Below, piece by piece: positions 1 through 10,453 of a stretch of DNA of 64,000 nt. This DNA comes from Prochlorococcus sp. AG-347-L19. Its GTDB lineage: Bacteria; Cyanobacteriota; Cyanobacteriia; PCC-6307; Cyanobiaceae. The stretch lies in contig QCCO01000001.1 of NCBI GenBank assembly GCA_003278895.1, forward strand, positions 146,566 to 210,565. Reading direction: 5' to 3'. The translations under genes were made by a program, and so were the position numbers. Within the stretch, counting starts at the first letter, position 1, and the number at the start of each line of letters is the position of its first letter. The notes under the pieces are model-generated. The model was not told the origin of the DNA, did no database searches, and saw only the letters and a list, made by a program, of their open reading frames with translations.

Positions 1-184
1 AATGTGTATTAAATCCTGCATTAGGAGAAATAATATCTTCGTTTATAACTCTAATTTTCCCAAAATTATCCCATTTTGGATCTCTATGCTCTGCGAAAGA
101 AAATGAATGCATCGAATTTAGCCAATCTCTAGTCGATCTAAATCTTTCGTGTGATTTCCTTATTTTAATTATTTTCAAGGACAT
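1..184 (-). CDS. Pirin family protein, N-terminal part (runs off window edge)
   Basis: Reverse-strand translation from ATG at 184: MSLKIIKIRKSHERFRSTRDWLNSMHSFSFAEHRDPKWDNFGKIRVINEDIISPNAGFNTH, pirin/YhhW N-terminal pattern. Confidence 0.8.
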   Translation of the reverse strand, partial: MSLKIIKIRKSHERFRSTRDWLNSMHSFSFAEHRDPKWDNFGKIRVINEDIISPNAGFNTH

Positions 185-271
185 AAATACTAAGAAATAA
201 ATATGGTTAATTTGTATAAATTCAATTTTTTTGAAAATTATAAATTATGAATAGGTAAAATTACTTTTTAT

Positions 272-400
272 TTATTTGTTGATTTTACTTTGTGCTTTAT
301 TTGCTTTGTAAATTATTTTTTTTGCTTCTTCTCTTGTAGAACATTTTTCTGCCTCAACATTCAAGTTTTTTAGTTTATTTAATTGCTTTGAAATTTTCAT
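272..400 (-). CDS. 42-aa microprotein, paralog of 46404..46541
   Basis: MKISKQLNKLKNLNVEAEKCSTREEAKKIIYKANKAQSKINK; shares R(K/E)EAxx(L/I)I(H/Y)KA pattern with ORF at 46404. Confidence 0.5.
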   Translation of the reverse strand: MKISKQLNKLKNLNVEAEKCSTREEAKKIIYKANKAQSKINK

Positions 401-482
401 ATTAGGTTAACTTAACAAGTAGAAATTAACACATATTTAATGGAATAGCTAAAAATACTGGTTTACATTTGATCCTTACTAC

Positions 483-1019
483 CTAAAAATAAGATTGGAG
501 GATGGAATTATCAGAACAATATAGAGGGTGTATTGGATTATCTTTGATTGTTTTCTTAATTAAAAGGGGTCCAAGAGGATTATCAAAATTATTTTTCCTA
601 ATTGAGTTATATTGCATTATTTTTTTTGATATTCTTTTATTTCTATTTAGAAATTTACCTTTGTTACCCCAACCTAACCATAAATCACAATTTTTACTTT
701 CAGACCAGTGTTTTAAGTTTTTATAAATATGATTATTATTAAGATAACCCACAGGGTTTTTATGTTTAAAAAGTTTTTCTGGTTTGCTTGAAATAAGAGC
801 AAATAAATTTATTAATTTTACTTTGCCGTAATTATTGCTTTTAGCAATTTTGATTATCTTTTTTGTTGTGTTGTCCAAGAAAACTTCATTCGAAAATGAG
901 GGATTTAAACCAACAAAGATAATCTCTTTTTTAGATTTAGAAATCTTATAACTTAAACTCCATCTATATAGTTTGTTAGCGCTTATTAAACAATTTCTTT
1001 CTAGAAATAAATTATTCAA
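483..1019 (-). CDS. DUF1643-like protein
   Basis: VGLNPSFSNEVFLDNTTKKIIKIAKSNNYGKVKLINLFAL pattern. Confidence 0.75.
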   Translation of the reverse strand: MNNLFLERNCLISANKLYRWSLSYKISKSKKEIIFVGLNPSFSNEVFLDNTTKKIIKIAKSNNYGKVKLINLFALISSKPEKLFKHKNPVGYLNNNHIYKNLKHWSESKNCDLWLGWGNKGKFLNRNKRISKKIMQYNSIRKNNFDNPLGPLLIKKTIKDNPIHPLYCSDNSILQSYF

Positions 1020-1501
1020 CCTAAACCTACACCTCTAGCCATGAGAGTGGCAAACAAAGGTATTGTTGCAAAGCCCACTAATTCAGTTGTGATGATTAGT
1101 CTGAACCTCATAACTAGATTTTCAGATATTTCAGGTAATTTATTTTTACTTAAAGGAATGGCCCATAAGATATAGGTTGTTGTTGGATACAAAGAAAGTA
1201 ATCCCACCAGAATGTAAAGAGAAACTTTTATCCAAAAAACAGGATTACCTGTATAAAAATCTCCTCCTTGACCAAAATACTTAACACGCAAAATCCCAGT
1301 AACCAATATTGCAACTCCTGCCAAACCATAGACTACATCTGCAATTATCATTGAAATCGTCTCATTTCTATTAAGACCTACTTTGAGAGTCAATCTTTCA
1401 AATAAAAGAGAACCGAAACACAATATAATTCCTAAATAATGAACATATGCCACTAATGCACTTTTAGCAATTTCACCTGTTAATAAAGTTCCTAATAACA
1501 T
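1016..1501 (-). CDS. DUF2214-like integral membrane protein
   Basis: 161 aa, several TM segments, family-like sequence. Confidence 0.7.
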   Translation of the reverse strand: MLLGTLLTGEIAKSALVAYVHYLGIILCFGSLLFERLTLKVGLNRNETISMIIADVVYGLAGVAILVTGILRVKYFGQGGDFYTGNPVFWIKVSLYILVGLLSLYPTTTYILWAIPLSKNKLPEISENLVMRFRLIITTELVGFATIPLFATLMARGVGLG

Positions 1502-1589
1502 TTCCTAGTCAAAATTTATACAATACTAACCACCAAATAAAGAATTTGTTTAGAAAATAGATTAAACAATAAAAAGAAGGTTCTTGATT

Positions 1590-2339
1590 CTAGGACTCTA
1601 AAAACCTTTTTTGACCATCTTCAAAAAAATCCTTTTTATTCCACACTTCGATTACATCTGGGAAATGTTTTTCCATACAATTATCACAAACCCCATGACT
1701 GAATCTAATATCACTAATTTTCGAAAGATATTTTTCTAAATGCATCCAATCGCCCTCCTTATTTTTCACTTCTCTGCAATATGAACATACAGATAAAATC
1801 CCTTCCTGTTTATGCAAATTAGATAAAGCATCTAGCAAATTTAATGACTTTTTTCTAAGCTCTAAAAATGAAACTATTTGCTTTGATAATAATTCCATAA
1901 TATTAAATTGTTGTGTAGTTAGATTTCCTGGCTTTCTGTCTATTACACACAGAGTTCCAAGCTTATTACCATCATTATTTCTAAGGGGAAAACCTGCATA
2001 AAAACGAATCTTTGGATCTCCAGTTACCAATGGATTATTTATAAATCTTTCATCTTGGAAAGCATCATGAATAATTAGTGGACTATTTTCTTTTATTGCA
2101 TGTGTACAAAAAGACCAATCTCTTCTAGTTTCTGATATTTGAAGTCCTATTTTGGATTTAAACCATTGTTTATCTTTGTCTACTAAAGTCATTAAAGAAA
2201 TAGGCACATTACAGGTTGTAGCAGCAATTTTTGTAATATCGTCATAACATGATTCTGGCTTGGTTCCCAAAATCCTATATTCTGCTAAAGCTTTTAATCT
2301 TCTTTCCTCTTCTTCTTTTTTTGATACAAGATTCTGCAT
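1590..2339 (-). CDS. GAF-domain sensor-like protein with C-terminal CxxC...CxxC
   Basis: GAF-type core PISLMTLVDKDKQWFKSKIGL..., C-terminal CSYCREVKNKEGDW..HGVCDNCMEK. Confidence 0.8.
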   Translation of the reverse strand: MQNLVSKKEEEERRLKALAEYRILGTKPESCYDDITKIAATTCNVPISLMTLVDKDKQWFKSKIGLQISETRRDWSFCTHAIKENSPLIIHDAFQDERFINNPLVTGDPKIRFYAGFPLRNNDGNKLGTLCVIDRKPGNLTTQQFNIMELLSKQIVSFLELRKKSLNLLDALSNLHKQEGILSVCSYCREVKNKEGDWMHLEKYLSKISDIRFSHGVCDNCMEKHFPDVIEVWNKKDFFEDGQKRFLES

Positions 2340-2458
2340 TAATCTTCACCAATAATTAAAACTTTAAAATTAAAGTTTCTCCAAAAAACTTTTTCCGTCT
2401 AATACTTAATAAAAAAAAGATAAACTTATTGAATTGTTACTTACTGATTTATTACTTA

Positions 2459-3778
2459 TTAATTAATTATTGATTGATTTAGCTTTGAGACTGCCATCCC
2501 AGCGATCCATCCACTTGTCCAACAATGTTGAAAATTAAATCCACCAGTGATACCATCAACATCCAAAACTTCTCCAGAAAAAAATAACCCTGGACAAATT
2601 AAGCTTTCCATACTTTTAAAATTAACCTCATTAATTTTTACGCCTCCGGAAGTAACGAATTCCTCTCCAAATGGACCTTTGCCTGAAATTATATATTTAT
2701 CCCTCATTAGAGTATTTATCATTCTCTCTCTTTCATCCGCCAGTAAATCAGCCCACTTTTTCTCTTTATCAATACCTATTTTCTTTAATAAAAAAATCCA
2801 TAATCTTTTTGTTAATAGTGGCACAGGTCTACTATTAATAAGATTCACCTTGCCTTTATTTAATCTTAAATAATTAACTTTTTCTTTTAACTCCTCATAA
2901 CTTAAAGAAGACCATTTAATGATTAGATTAAATTTATATTTTTGGTTATAAAGTTCCCTTGCTGCAATTGATGAAAGTTTTAATACTGCTGGCCCACTAA
3001 ACCCCCAATGCGTTATTAGTAAATCGCCTCTATTTTGAAAATTCTTATTATTTAATTTAATTTCTATATCTATGCCCTTTATCGATACCCCACTACATTC
3101 ATCCAAATTTGGTTCTTTTGTAGAAAAAGTAAAAAGCGATGGTACAGGTTTAACAATGGAGTGTCCAAGATTTTGAGCTAATTTATATCCGCTTGGATTA
3201 CCTCCAGTTGAAAGAATAATATTTTTTGCAGTTACCTTTGCTTTTTTAAGACTAAAAATATTGAATATATTATCAGGAGTTTTTGAAATTTCTTTTACAA
3301 AAAATTTTGTTAATATCTCTACGTTTTTTGATAAAGCACTTTTTCTCAAACAATCAATAACATCTGAAGAAGAATTAGATACTGGGAAAACTCTTAGATC
3401 TTCCTCAATTTTTAATTTTAATCCTTTTTTCTCAAACCAATCATATACATCTCCAGCAGCAAAACGATTAAATGCTTCCAAGAGCTGAATTCCACCTCTT
3501 GGGTAATTCTCAACTAATTCATTCGGTATCCATGTCGCATTAGTGACGTTACATCTTCCCCCTCCACTAATCCTTACTTTCTCCATAAGTTTTGATGTGC
3601 CTTCAAGAATTATTATTTTTTTTATTCCATTTTCAGCAGCAGTTATTGCTGTCATAAAACCAGCTGCACCGCCTCCTACAACTGCTAAATCAAAAGGTTC
3701 CAAAAACTTATCATTCAATATGCTTCTATCTGATAATAGCAAGGAGTTATAAAGAAAAATTATTCCAAAAACTATCAA
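2459..3778 (-). CDS. NAD(P)/FAD-dependent oxidoreductase, HI0933/YhiN family
   Basis: DLAVVGGGAAGFMTAITAAENG; RISGGGRCNVTNA; TSGGVKINEV; start may be internal. Confidence 0.85.
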   Translation of the reverse strand: MIVFGIIFLYNSLLLSDRSILNDKFLEPFDLAVVGGGAAGFMTAITAAENGIKKIIILEGTSKLMEKVRISGGGRCNVTNATWIPNELVENYPRGGIQLLEAFNRFAAGDVYDWFEKKGLKLKIEEDLRVFPVSNSSSDVIDCLRKSALSKNVEILTKFFVKEISKTPDNIFNIFSLKKAKVTAKNIILSTGGNPSGYKLAQNLGHSIVKPVPSLFTFSTKEPNLDECSGVSIKGIDIEIKLNNKNFQNRGDLLITHWGFSGPAVLKLSSIAARELYNQKYKFNLIIKWSSLSYEELKEKVNYLRLNKGKVNLINSRPVPLLTKRLWIFLLKKIGIDKEKKWADLLADERERMINTLMRDKYIISGKGPFGEEFVTSGGVKINEVNFKSMESLICPGLFFSGEVLDVDGITGGFNFQHCWTSGWIAGMAVSKLNQSIIN

Positions 3779-3881
3779 AAAAATAAATAAAAAACTTCAT
3801 AAAAAATAGCTGCAATTCACTAATTTTTAAATATCAAAAAAAATCAACGCAGTCGTTATTTTTATGCTTTAACTTAAATAT

Positions 3882-4118
3882 ATGAGTTTAATATTTTCTT
3901 ACGTCAAATATTCTGAGGCCAGTTTTCCTATGACAGGTCAATATACAGCTCTTCTTTTAATAACTTCTATTATTTGGGTTTTACTTTGGTTTGGTTACAG
4001 ACAAAACAAGATAAATGATGAGATCAAGAAAAAAGAAAAAGAAGAAAGAATTAATGCGAAAGTTCAAAGAAGAAAGAAGTTAGAAAGTTTATATCCTAGT
4101 AATAAAAAAACTGTTTAG
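3882..4118 (+). CDS. small membrane protein, hypothetical
   Basis: 78 aa, one TM segment then basic coiled tail. Confidence 0.6.
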   Translation: MSLIFSYVKYSEASFPMTGQYTALLLITSIIWVLLWFGYRQNKINDEIKKKEKEERINAKVQRRKKLESLYPSNKKTV

Positions 4119-4142
4119 AATTAAAAAATTAATTAAGTAAAT

Positions 4143-4241
4143 ATGAAAAAAAATAATTTCAAATCACTAATTCAGTACTTGCCAGGGATTTTGATTCTTA
4201 TTTATGTATTCTTTTTAGCATTTACTCAATTTATAAAATAA
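4143..4241 (+). CDS. 32-aa single-TM microprotein
   Basis: MKKNNFKSLIQYLPGILILIYVFFLAFTQFIK; below ORF-track cutoff. Confidence 0.4.
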   Translation: MKKNNFKSLIQYLPGILILIYVFFLAFTQFIK

Positions 4242-4262
4242 AATTTCTAAAAATTACTCGTT

Positions 4263-5135
4263 TTGATTGGAATCCTATCTGCTTTTGGAGCTGCTGCATC
4301 TTGGACTTATGCGTGCTTTATTTGGCGCTCGCAAACTCAGAAATATAAAATAATAGATATTAATTTAATAAAAAATATAATAGCTTTTTTAGTTTTTGCA
4401 CCTTCCTTTATCAATATTAATCCTACAATTGAATTAAAAAACATATTTATACTATTAGTAAGTGGAATAATAGGTATTGGTTTAGGTGATACTTTCTACC
4501 TAAAGTCATTACAAACAATAGGCACAAGAAAAACTTTATCTGTAGAAACTCTTTCTCCGTTAATGGCTGCTTTTTCAGGGGAAATTTTCATTAATGAAGA
4601 TTTAACAATTAAATCATGGGTTGGGGTAATCATAGTATCGATTTCGCTATTTATAATTCTCAAAAAAGGGAATGATTTTAAAGATGAAAACCCACCTTTC
4701 TCAGAAAAAAATAATTTTAAGATTTTTGCTTTTCCTTTTTTATCAGTTTTATGTGCTGTTCTTGGAGGTCTTTTTTCAAGGATGGTTTTCCTTCAAAGCA
4801 ATTTATCACCTTTCATTACAACTGAGATAAGATTATTAGGTGCAATAATTTTTTTGATAACTTTAAAAGGGTTTAAGATCAATTATTTTTTAAAAAACAT
4901 AGAAAAAAAAGAACAAAAAAGATTTTTGCTTTCAATACTTCTTGGAACGAATATAGGAATATTGCTACAACAAATTGTATTTAAAACTCTTCCCATAGGA
5001 ATAGGTTGGGCATTATTAAGCACATCTCCAGTAATTTCTTTACTTTTAGCTAAGAATGAGGAAAGAGAAATTACCAAAAAAATAATATTTTTTACTTGTT
5101 TTTTATTTTTTGGCTTAACATTAATAATTATTTAA
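4263..5135 (+). CDS. EamA/DMT-superfamily permease
   Basis: 290 aa, ~10 TM, duplicated EamA-like halves; non-ATG start. Confidence 0.8.
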   Translation: MIGILSAFGAAASWTYACFIWRSQTQKYKIIDINLIKNIIAFLVFAPSFININPTIELKNIFILLVSGIIGIGLGDTFYLKSLQTIGTRKTLSVETLSPLMAAFSGEIFINEDLTIKSWVGVIIVSISLFIILKKGNDFKDENPPFSEKNNFKIFAFPFLSVLCAVLGGLFSRMVFLQSNLSPFITTEIRLLGAIIFLITLKGFKINYFLKNIEKKEQKRFLLSILLGTNIGILLQQIVFKTLPIGIGWALLSTSPVISLLLAKNEEREITKKIIFFTCFLFFGLTLIII

Positions 5136-5212
5136 TCTAAGAGTTAATGTAATAAATACTCATGTTAATAGAAATCAGATTAAATAAAATTATCGTGTAA
5201 AGATTCAGAAAA

Positions 5213-5329
5213 ATGAAAATTTTTAAGAAAAAAAGACTTGGAACAATGGAGGTTTATTTTATTTTTTTAAGCTGTATTTATTTAGGATTTATAGGTTATA
5301 AATCTCTATTAAATATTTTATTTACTTGA
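5213..5329 (+). CDS. 38-aa membrane microprotein
   Basis: MKIFKKKRLGTMEVYFIFLSCIYLGFIGYKSLLNILFT. Confidence 0.4.
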   Translation: MKIFKKKRLGTMEVYFIFLSCIYLGFIGYKSLLNILFT

Positions 5330-5583
5330 GATTAATTAATTCTTTGGAATGATTTAATCAACTTACCGCCATCTTGATCATCATCATCGTTTGAAGCGAA
5401 AAAAATAAAAAATATCCCTAGAGAAGCTATAGATAATGAAATTGACAATACAGAAAGCTCGTCCATAGATTTTAATTTATTTTATGATAAACCAAAAAAA
5501 ATAAAAGACAGTAAACAAATACACATTCTTGCAAATATAAATTTCCTTTATTTGTAAAATAAAAAAAATGTCCGAACTATTTC

Positions 5584-5859
5584 GTGAAAGTTTTAATCAC
5601 TTCCCCTTGTAGTGCAAGCACAATAATTCAGTATGGAATAAAAAGTTGGCCTATTTGGGAATGTGACCCAAGTAAATTTCAATGGAATTACGATGATAAA
5701 GAAATTTGCTTAATTCTTGAAGGCCAAGCGAAAATTAGTACGAAAAACGGTGACATTTATTTTATTAAAGCTGGAGATCTTGTTGAGTTTCCTGCTGGAC
5801 TTAACTGCGAATGGGAAATAACCAAAAGTATTAAAAAACATTATCGATTGGGTAGCTAG
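5584..5859 (+). CDS. cupin-domain (DUF861-like) protein
   Basis: KIS..NGDIYFIKAGDLVEFPAGLNCEWEI cupin pattern; GTG start. Confidence 0.75.
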   Translation: MKVLITSPCSASTIIQYGIKSWPIWECDPSKFQWNYDDKEICLILEGQAKISTKNGDIYFIKAGDLVEFPAGLNCEWEITKSIKKHYRLGS

Positions 5860-5951
5860 ATTTAAGAAATAAGATTTTTTCTTTCTTTACTGCAAACTCA
5901 ATGCAGATAAAATATGGTTAACAAATAATTTTCAAAAGGGGAACTAATATT

Positions 5952-6122
5952 ATGCCTTTTTCTGATCAAGAATATTTTGAGGTTATTGAAAAAAATGAAA
6001 TAGTAAAAAAAGCATTTGAAAATATTAAGCAAATTTGCATTGATTTGCAAAAACAGACAAATTGTCCTGAAGAGGACCTAAAAGATTTTCTTGAGTTTAT
6101 TTCTAAACAATGGAATAAGTAA
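5952..6122 (+). CDS. 56-aa hypothetical microprotein
   Basis: MPFSDQEYFEVIEKNEIVKKAFENIKQICIDLQKQTNCPEEDLKDFLEFISKQWNK. Confidence 0.5.
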   Translation: MPFSDQEYFEVIEKNEIVKKAFENIKQICIDLQKQTNCPEEDLKDFLEFISKQWNK

Positions 6123-6188
6123 TAATTAACAAGCCTTTTAAGAATACTAGATTTAAAATCTCAATTTATTTTTCTCACATAATCAGTT

Positions 6189-6371
6189 CTAATCTAATTC
6201 CTTTTTTGGTTTTGTATTGATACTGGAAGTTCCCTTAGCAGCAGAAACAAAGAAAAAGAAGCCTACAATTCCTGATATACCAAATATCGCAGCCAAAGGA
6301 TCAAAAGTGAAAGAAAACATAGAATTTATAAAATCAAGATAAATAATAGTTTTTGAATCAAAATTGCACAA
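6189..6371 (-). CDS. small membrane protein, hypothetical
   Basis: 60-aa ORF with one hydrophobic segment. Confidence 0.4.
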   Translation of the reverse strand: MCNFDSKTIIYLDFINSMFSFTFDPLAAIFGISGIVGFFFFVSAAKGTSSINTKPKKELD

Positions 6372-6599
6372 TTATTGTTAAGTATAAAAAATAACAATAA
6401 CGCGATTCATTATGTCATTATTATTTTCTCATAAGGTTCAACAAAATTATTATTCACATTCATGTTGAAGAATAAATATGAATAAATACTAAAGATTTAT
6501 TCGTGGGACAGAGAAAAGTTTAAAAAATATTTATTGAAATATTGAACAACACTTCCTGGAGGATCCACAATTGTTGTTTCTTTAGATTATTATCAATCC

Positions 6600-6779
6600 A
6601 TGACAGATTTTTACTCAGCTTCTTCAGCAGTAAGTCCTTTTACAGCTGTATTATGGTGTCTTTATCCAATAGCTGTACTTGTAATCATTGAATTACTTCT
6701 CGGGGGTGGATTTGATGATGATAACGATGACCAAGATGGTGGAATGCTTATACCTGCTTACTCTAGATCTGACGTTTGA
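6600..6779 (+). CDS. 59-aa membrane microprotein with acidic tail
   Basis: MTDFYSASSAVSPFTAVLWCLYPIAVLVIIELLLGGGFDDDNDDQDGGMLIPAYSRSDV. Confidence 0.6.
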   Translation: MTDFYSASSAVSPFTAVLWCLYPIAVLVIIELLLGGGFDDDNDDQDGGMLIPAYSRSDV

Positions 6780-6824
6780 AATTTTTTAGATTTTAAATTA
6801 CAATTTCTATAAAATTTCAGTAGA

Positions 6825-6965
6825 TTGATTAACAATATTAATATCACTCATATCTCTTTAATTACACTAACCATTTTTATCATTTCCTCTCTGTCTTGGC
6901 TTGTCTTAAGAACCCTTAAAGAAGGGAGAAAAGCTTTAACAAATATAAACAAGGATAAATCGTAA
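6825..6965 (+). CDS. membrane microprotein
   Basis: TTG start; INNINITHISLITLTIFIISSLSWLVLRTLKEGRKALTNINKDKS. Confidence 0.4.
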   Translation: MINNINITHISLITLTIFIISSLSWLVLRTLKEGRKALTNINKDKS

Positions 6966-7077
6966 AAAACTTAAATAAATACTAGAATTTGAAGGATAAT
7001 TAAGTTAAACAACTACAAATTCATAGTAGTTCCTTGTTGTGACGGGGCTCTCCTACAAGTTACTTTAATAAATACAA

Positions 7078-7173
7078 ATGCATCTAAATTCTTTACTTTA
7101 TATTTGTTCTATATCTTTATTCATTTATATAATGGCGCTATTTTGGAGAGACTTGCCAAATCAAAAAAAGTGA
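7078..7173 (+). CDS. membrane microprotein
   Basis: MHLNSLLYICSISLFIYIMALFWRDLPNQKK. Confidence 0.35.
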   Translation: MHLNSLLYICSISLFIYIMALFWRDLPNQKK

Positions 7174-7251
7174 ATAATTAATATTAAATTTATTGCTTGT
7201 TAAAAACAATTGAGTTATTAATTAAATATTGGATTTAATTTTTTTATATAA

Positions 7252-7416
7252 ATGCTGAAAGAATCTTCAAATAACAATAACAAAAATATATTCTCAGAGA
7301 CTACAAGTATTTCAAAAGAAAAGATGATTTGCAAAGACGGATTCTGTTCATTACCAAATAAAGATGAGATCCCAAAACAAGATTCAAATGATATTAATTT
7401 ATTTGATCCTGTTTAG
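7252..7416 (+). CDS. 54-aa hypothetical microprotein
   Basis: MLKESSNNNNKNIFSETTSISKEKMICKDGFCSLPNKDEIPKQDSNDINLFDPV. Confidence 0.45.
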   Translation: MLKESSNNNNKNIFSETTSISKEKMICKDGFCSLPNKDEIPKQDSNDINLFDPV

Positions 7417-7485
7417 GAAATAAATAACACCTTAATAAATTAAAGATTAAATAGAATATGTTCAATTTTTTTAAATTTTTAATTT

Positions 7486-7821
7486 ATGCTTAAGAAATTT
7501 TTCTGCGCATATAAAGGGTTTTGGATTAAAGCTACAGACTTCAAAGGATTCACATCCCGAATGGACTGGTGGTTAGTTCAACTAGCGAATCTTATAATTT
7601 CTTTCCTAACTATCCCAATATTTTTAAAAACGTTTGGTTTTAATGCTTATGGATTAGTTTGTATTATTCCTCAAATAGCTATTGATATAAGAAGAATTAG
7701 AGATTTTGGAAAAGATTGGAAATGGATTTTTATTAATTTAATTCCTATTTTCGGATGGATCTTGTGGTTCATCTGGCTAGGCTTTGGAAAGACTGGTAAT
7801 GGGAAAAATAAACTTATGTAG
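7486..7821 (+). CDS. DUF805-like membrane protein
   Basis: GFTSRMDWWLVQLANLIISF...IDIRRIRDFGKDWKW...GWILWFIWLGFGKTGNG. Confidence 0.75.
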   Translation: MLKKFFCAYKGFWIKATDFKGFTSRMDWWLVQLANLIISFLTIPIFLKTFGFNAYGLVCIIPQIAIDIRRIRDFGKDWKWIFINLIPIFGWILWFIWLGFGKTGNGKNKLM

Positions 7822-7832
7822 AAATTAACGCC

Positions 7833-8150
7833 TCATTTTTTTCTTTTTTTAAAATCTACAAATCTTACCTTTTTTCTAAATTCTATTTGTTTTTCAAGAA
7901 TTCTAAACACATGCATCTCGCATTCGGTTAATTTAAGAAACTGATCGAGTGTATCTTTATCTTCTTCATCAAAATCTTCGAAAACTTTTGATATAGCAGT
8001 ACTATTTCTATAAATAAAATCCTCTGCTACATCTCGTGGATTCTTTCCAGATTCGAAACCCTTAAAAGCTTCATAAGAATTAAGTTCTCTCGTTAACCAT
8101 TTAAACCATGGTTCACTTTTATTATGTTTTTTATTTATGATTTTCTTCAT
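7833..8150 (-). CDS. hypothetical protein
   Basis: 105-aa ORF. Confidence 0.55.
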   Translation of the reverse strand: MKKIINKKHNKSEPWFKWLTRELNSYEAFKGFESGKNPRDVAEDFIYRNSTAISKVFEDFDEEDKDTLDQFLKLTECEMHVFRILEKQIEFRKKVRFVDFKKRKK

Positions 8151-8359
8151 GAAAAATTTTTTACTAGTTTAATCATTATTAAATATTCATTCTTTGACAG
8201 CTGTACAAATACTTATTTAAAAAATTTAATTTAAGATTAACCTTTTTTATTTTTTACAAAATAACTAGCATAATTGCCATAAAGCTTTTTAAAAAATAAG
8301 TATTTATTACTCATTTTTTTGTTTATGAGATAGCTAGTATTTGTTTTTACTAAAGTAAT

Positions 8360-8578
8360 TTGTCAATTCCATTTTACGACTTTCCTTCATCTCCGATTTT
8401 AATAATTGGTGCTCTTGGCATTGCAGTAGCAATAGCAGTTTTTTTTGTCTCCTACCAAAAATATTTCAATTCTCCCTTGAATAGAGAGCTTGCAGAAAAG
8501 AAAAAAGCCTTAATTAAGGAACAAAAAGAATTAAATGAAAGATTAGAAAAAATAGAACAAGATTTAAAAAATTTATAA
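8360..8578 (+). CDS. small membrane/coiled-coil protein
   Basis: 72-aa ORF: TM segment then EKKKALIKEQKELNERLEKIEQDL coiled coil. Confidence 0.6.
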   Translation: MSIPFYDFPSSPILIIGALGIAVAIAVFFVSYQKYFNSPLNRELAEKKKALIKEQKELNERLEKIEQDLKNL

Positions 8579-8663
8579 AAAATTACTCTCAATAGAGATG
8601 AATTAATGATCTCGAATTCAAGACCTTAATTTTTTTAAAAGGAATTTTGGTCTATAACAAGTT

Positions 8664-8819
8664 ATGGATAAAGATCATCTTATTGAGTTAATTTCTAATA
8701 GTCTTCTTTACGAGAGTAAAAATTCTGACTCTAATAAGAACCTTAGTGACTTTAAAAATTACTTAGAGAGATTAAATCTAGATCAATTGAGAACTATGTC
8801 TAAAGAATTTATTCTTTAG
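8664..8819 (+). CDS. 51-aa microprotein, MDKDHLI family copy 1
   Basis: MDKDHLIELISNSLLYESKNSDSNKNLSDFKNYLERLNLDQLRTMSKEFIL; paralog at 43709. Confidence 0.65.
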   Translation: MDKDHLIELISNSLLYESKNSDSNKNLSDFKNYLERLNLDQLRTMSKEFIL

Positions 8820-8900
8820 TATGGCTTTTAAAATTTGTTTTTGTTTATTAAATAATCAATAGTTTTTGAAAATTGTTAGTATCTAAAAAATAAGAGAAAT

Positions 8901-10007
8901 ATGCATAGAGTAAATAGAGGTGAATTTTTAATAAAGCCATTTCTAAAAAGAAATAATTTTAGAGCTTCTTATCAAATTATTTCTACCATCTTTCCGATAA
9001 TCTCAATTTGGTTAATAATCCACCACATAATAAATCATCCTTTTTCATTATTGATTAAAGGATTTCTATTAATACCTTCGATAGTTCTTCTAACTCTATT
9101 CTCTTCTCGAACATTCTCATTAATGCATGATTGCGGTCATAATTCTCTTTTTACAAAACGGAAATTAAACCGCTTCTTTGGATTTTTACTTGGCTTAGTT
9201 AATGGCATTCCACAAAAGTCATGGTCGATTGATCATGCATTTCATCATAGAAATAATGGAAATTGGGAAATTTACAAAGGGCCGGTAGATGTTTTAAGTC
9301 TTGAAGATTATGAATCCCTTACAAAAAGAGAGCAAATATTTTATAAAGTAAGTCGAAACTGGATGATGATTTTCCCAGGCGGTTTTTTTTACTTGGTTTT
9401 AAAACCCAGATTAGGACTTGTTATTGTTATTTTTAATTTAATTAAAGATATATTGAAAGAGACTTTTATCAAAATAAAAAACAGACAAATTTCTCAACTT
9501 CTAGGTATTAATTCAAGAGTCAAACCACCTTTTTCTGATTATGGAGATAATTTCGGTGAACTAAGTGAATTAATAATCAATAACATAGTAGTAATAACAG
9601 GGTGGATTTTTATGTGTAAATGGTTGGGGTTAGTTTTTTTCTTATCATTTTATTCCATTGTATCAACATTATCAGCAGCAATTTTAATATGTGTTTTTTT
9701 CGTACAACATAATTATGAGAATGCATATGCTAAAAATACTAAAAATTGGGATCTCATAGATGGAGCTATTTTAGGTAGTAGCAATTTAGATATCCCTAAT
9801 TGGCTAAATTGGTTTTTAGCAGACATATCCTTCCACAGCATACATCATCTCTCTGAGAGAATACCAAATTACAACTTAAGAGCTTGTCATAAAGCAAACA
9901 TTCATTTGCTCCAACAATCAAAGTTCTTAAAATTAAGCGATTTTTCAAACTGCTTCAAATATATTATTTGGGATAACAAAAATGAAAAATTAATTCCCAT
10001 AAATTAA
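8901..10007 (+). CDS. fatty acid desaturase family membrane protein
   Basis: His boxes HDCGHNS, HAFHH, FHSIHH. Confidence 0.85.
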   Translation: MHRVNRGEFLIKPFLKRNNFRASYQIISTIFPIISIWLIIHHIINHPFSLLIKGFLLIPSIVLLTLFSSRTFSLMHDCGHNSLFTKRKLNRFFGFLLGLVNGIPQKSWSIDHAFHHRNNGNWEIYKGPVDVLSLEDYESLTKREQIFYKVSRNWMMIFPGGFFYLVLKPRLGLVIVIFNLIKDILKETFIKIKNRQISQLLGINSRVKPPFSDYGDNFGELSELIINNIVVITGWIFMCKWLGLVFFLSFYSIVSTLSAAILICVFFVQHNYENAYAKNTKNWDLIDGAILGSSNLDIPNWLNWFLADISFHSIHHLSERIPNYNLRACHKANIHLLQQSKFLKLSDFSNCFKYIIWDNKNEKLIPIN

Positions 10008-10010
10008 TAC

Positions 10011-10163
10011 CTAATTCAACCTTCTTCTTAATTTTCTTTTTAGAGGAATACTGCTATACGCATGAGTACCAATAGATGGGGGCAAGTCATTCTTTAAAGG
10101 ATGTATAAATGCATTTGCCATACTCTCTAACATTTTCGAAAGCCAATTAATTAATGATTTCAT
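10011..10163 (-). CDS. 50-aa hypothetical microprotein
   Basis: MKSLINWLSKMLESMANAFIHPLKNDLPPSIGTHAYSSIPLKRKLRRRLN. Confidence 0.45.
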   Translation of the reverse strand: MKSLINWLSKMLESMANAFIHPLKNDLPPSIGTHAYSSIPLKRKLRRRLN

Positions 10164-10453
10164 TTGAAAATCTAAAAATTTACTTTTTTAATCATCTAAC
10201 TAAATTACTGAAAAGTAAATCAGTCTTTATGCTGATTTTTTTGAAGATTGCCTTATAAATTTAATATTAAATAATCAAAATTAATGTTTCATTTGCTCTT
10301 TTTAGTAAAAAATATTACTCCCTTTATAGAAGGCAAACCAGGTCCAAAATCAATTTAGTAAATAATACTTATTTTTTCTAATTCACTTAATAAATTAAAT
10401 TATTCAGCATAAATTCATGCTATATCTCTATTCCAAATAAATCTAACAATATT

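Noticed and set aside
502-726. 74-aa plus-strand ORF
   Set aside because: Antisense to the DUF1643-like gene; no family features
2547-3752. Three plus-strand ORFs inside 2459..3778
   Set aside because: Antisense shadow ORFs of the HI0933-type flavoprotein
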